Below, piece after piece: positions 6,263 to 6,397 of a stretch of 6,397 nucleotides of DNA. The translations under genes were made by a program, and so were the position numbers. Every line of letters begins with the position of its first letter. Within the stretch, counting starts at the first letter, position 1. The notes under the pieces are model-generated. The model saw only the letters and a program-made list of their open reading frames with translations. It ran no database searches and was not told the origin of the DNA. The stretch is from Caldifarciminota bacterium UBA3073 (GTDB taxonomy: Bacteria > Hydrothermota > UBA3073): assembly GCA_002366725.1 (NCBI GenBank), contig DFBT01000030.1, positions 9,673-16,069 of the forward strand, written 5' to 3'.

Positions 6263-6301
6263 GATAAGCACAGATCATATAAGAATTATTTAGATTGCGG
6301 G

Positions 6302-6322
6302 TTTTCACCCTTTGGGTGAAAA
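6302..6322. repeat. Perfect 9-bp stem hairpin in the right repeat
   Basis: TTTTCACCC (6302-6310) and GGGTGAAAA (6314-6322) pair perfectly around a TTT loop. The left copy has the shorter equivalent at 50-66. No T-run follows directly, so it is not a textbook terminator, though it could stop or stabilise the transcript of the upstream gene. Confidence 0.7.
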
Positions 6323-6388
6323 GATGGTTCTTATTTAATTATTGTCCATACGGATGCTGTGCATAAGTTCTTTATTTTTAAATATCTT

Positions 6389-6397
6389 GCCTGCCTG
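6389..6397. repeat. Possible start of another CCTGCC palindrome at the window edge
   Basis: GCCTGCCTG runs into the end of the window. It matches one arm of the palindrome type seen at 6243-6262 and may be a second copy cut by the boundary. Confidence 0.35.

Larger units (their letters stand above)
6221..6343 (-). repeat. Right copy of the ~120-bp dispersed repeat
   Basis: This is the inverted partner of 16-138. In order it carries CCCAGAATATGCATTAACCACG, a 20-bp insertion, GATAAGCACAGAT, ATATAAGA, a perfect hairpin and GGTTCTTATTTAATTA. It lies 23 bases after the stop of the binding-protein gene. It lacks one of the three 10-bp ATCTGTG units of the left copy. A second possible match to the A/T tail is AGTTCTTTATTTTTAA near 6367-6382, so the outer limit is uncertain. 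Confidence 0.75.

Noticed and set aside
16..6343. Composite transposon or CRISPR interpretation of the repeats
   Set aside because: No transposase, integrase or cas gene is present, and the repeats are not regularly spaced with spacers.

Overview
The window looks like chromosomal DNA from an uncultured bacterium, most likely in or near the FCB group or one of the candidate phyla that resemble it (WOR-3/Stahlbacteria, Cloacimonadota and relatives). This rests on three things: a secreted beta-helix protein ending in a FlgD-like / type IX secretion C-terminal sorting domain, an exported protein built of two-component-regulator propeller repeats, and dispersed non-coding repeats (ATCTGTG units and a CCTGCC/GGCAGG palindrome) of a kind common in such genomes. 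The assignment is inference; there is no rRNA or other taxonomic marker here.

All convincing genes lie on the + strand. (1) Positions 118-1857: the C-terminal 579 residues or so of a beta-helix cell-surface protein. Its 5' end runs into a repeat and it lacks a signal peptide, so it looks 5'-truncated. (2) Positions 1890-1983: a near-perfect sigma70-type promoter and a short leader containing a possible 15-codon leader peptide. (3) Positions 1984-3573: a soluble PocR-domain histidine kinase. (4) Positions 3701-4636: a signal peptide followed by six propeller repeats. The gene is cut off just where the seventh repeat should begin and is joined out of frame to the tail of a PAS-type sensor protein (remnant about 4570-4746). 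(5) Positions 4869-4897: a second perfect promoter, driving (6) 4932-6197, a lipoprotein substrate-binding protein of an ABC sugar-type transporter with no permease gene in view.

The two ends of the window (about 16-138 and 6221-6343) carry diverged copies of one roughly 120-bp repeat in inverted orientation. The right copy is interrupted by a 20-bp palindromic insertion and has one fewer 10-bp unit than the left copy.

The genes do not form an obvious pathway. The kinase has no response regulator, the propeller protein has lost its membrane and output domains, and the binding protein has no permease. The kinase and binding protein each have their own strong promoter, so they look like independent units. 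The best reading is an ordinary sensing and uptake gene neighbourhood with two visibly damaged genes and a repeat family at its edges. I do not see a convincing new defence, mobile or biosynthetic system.
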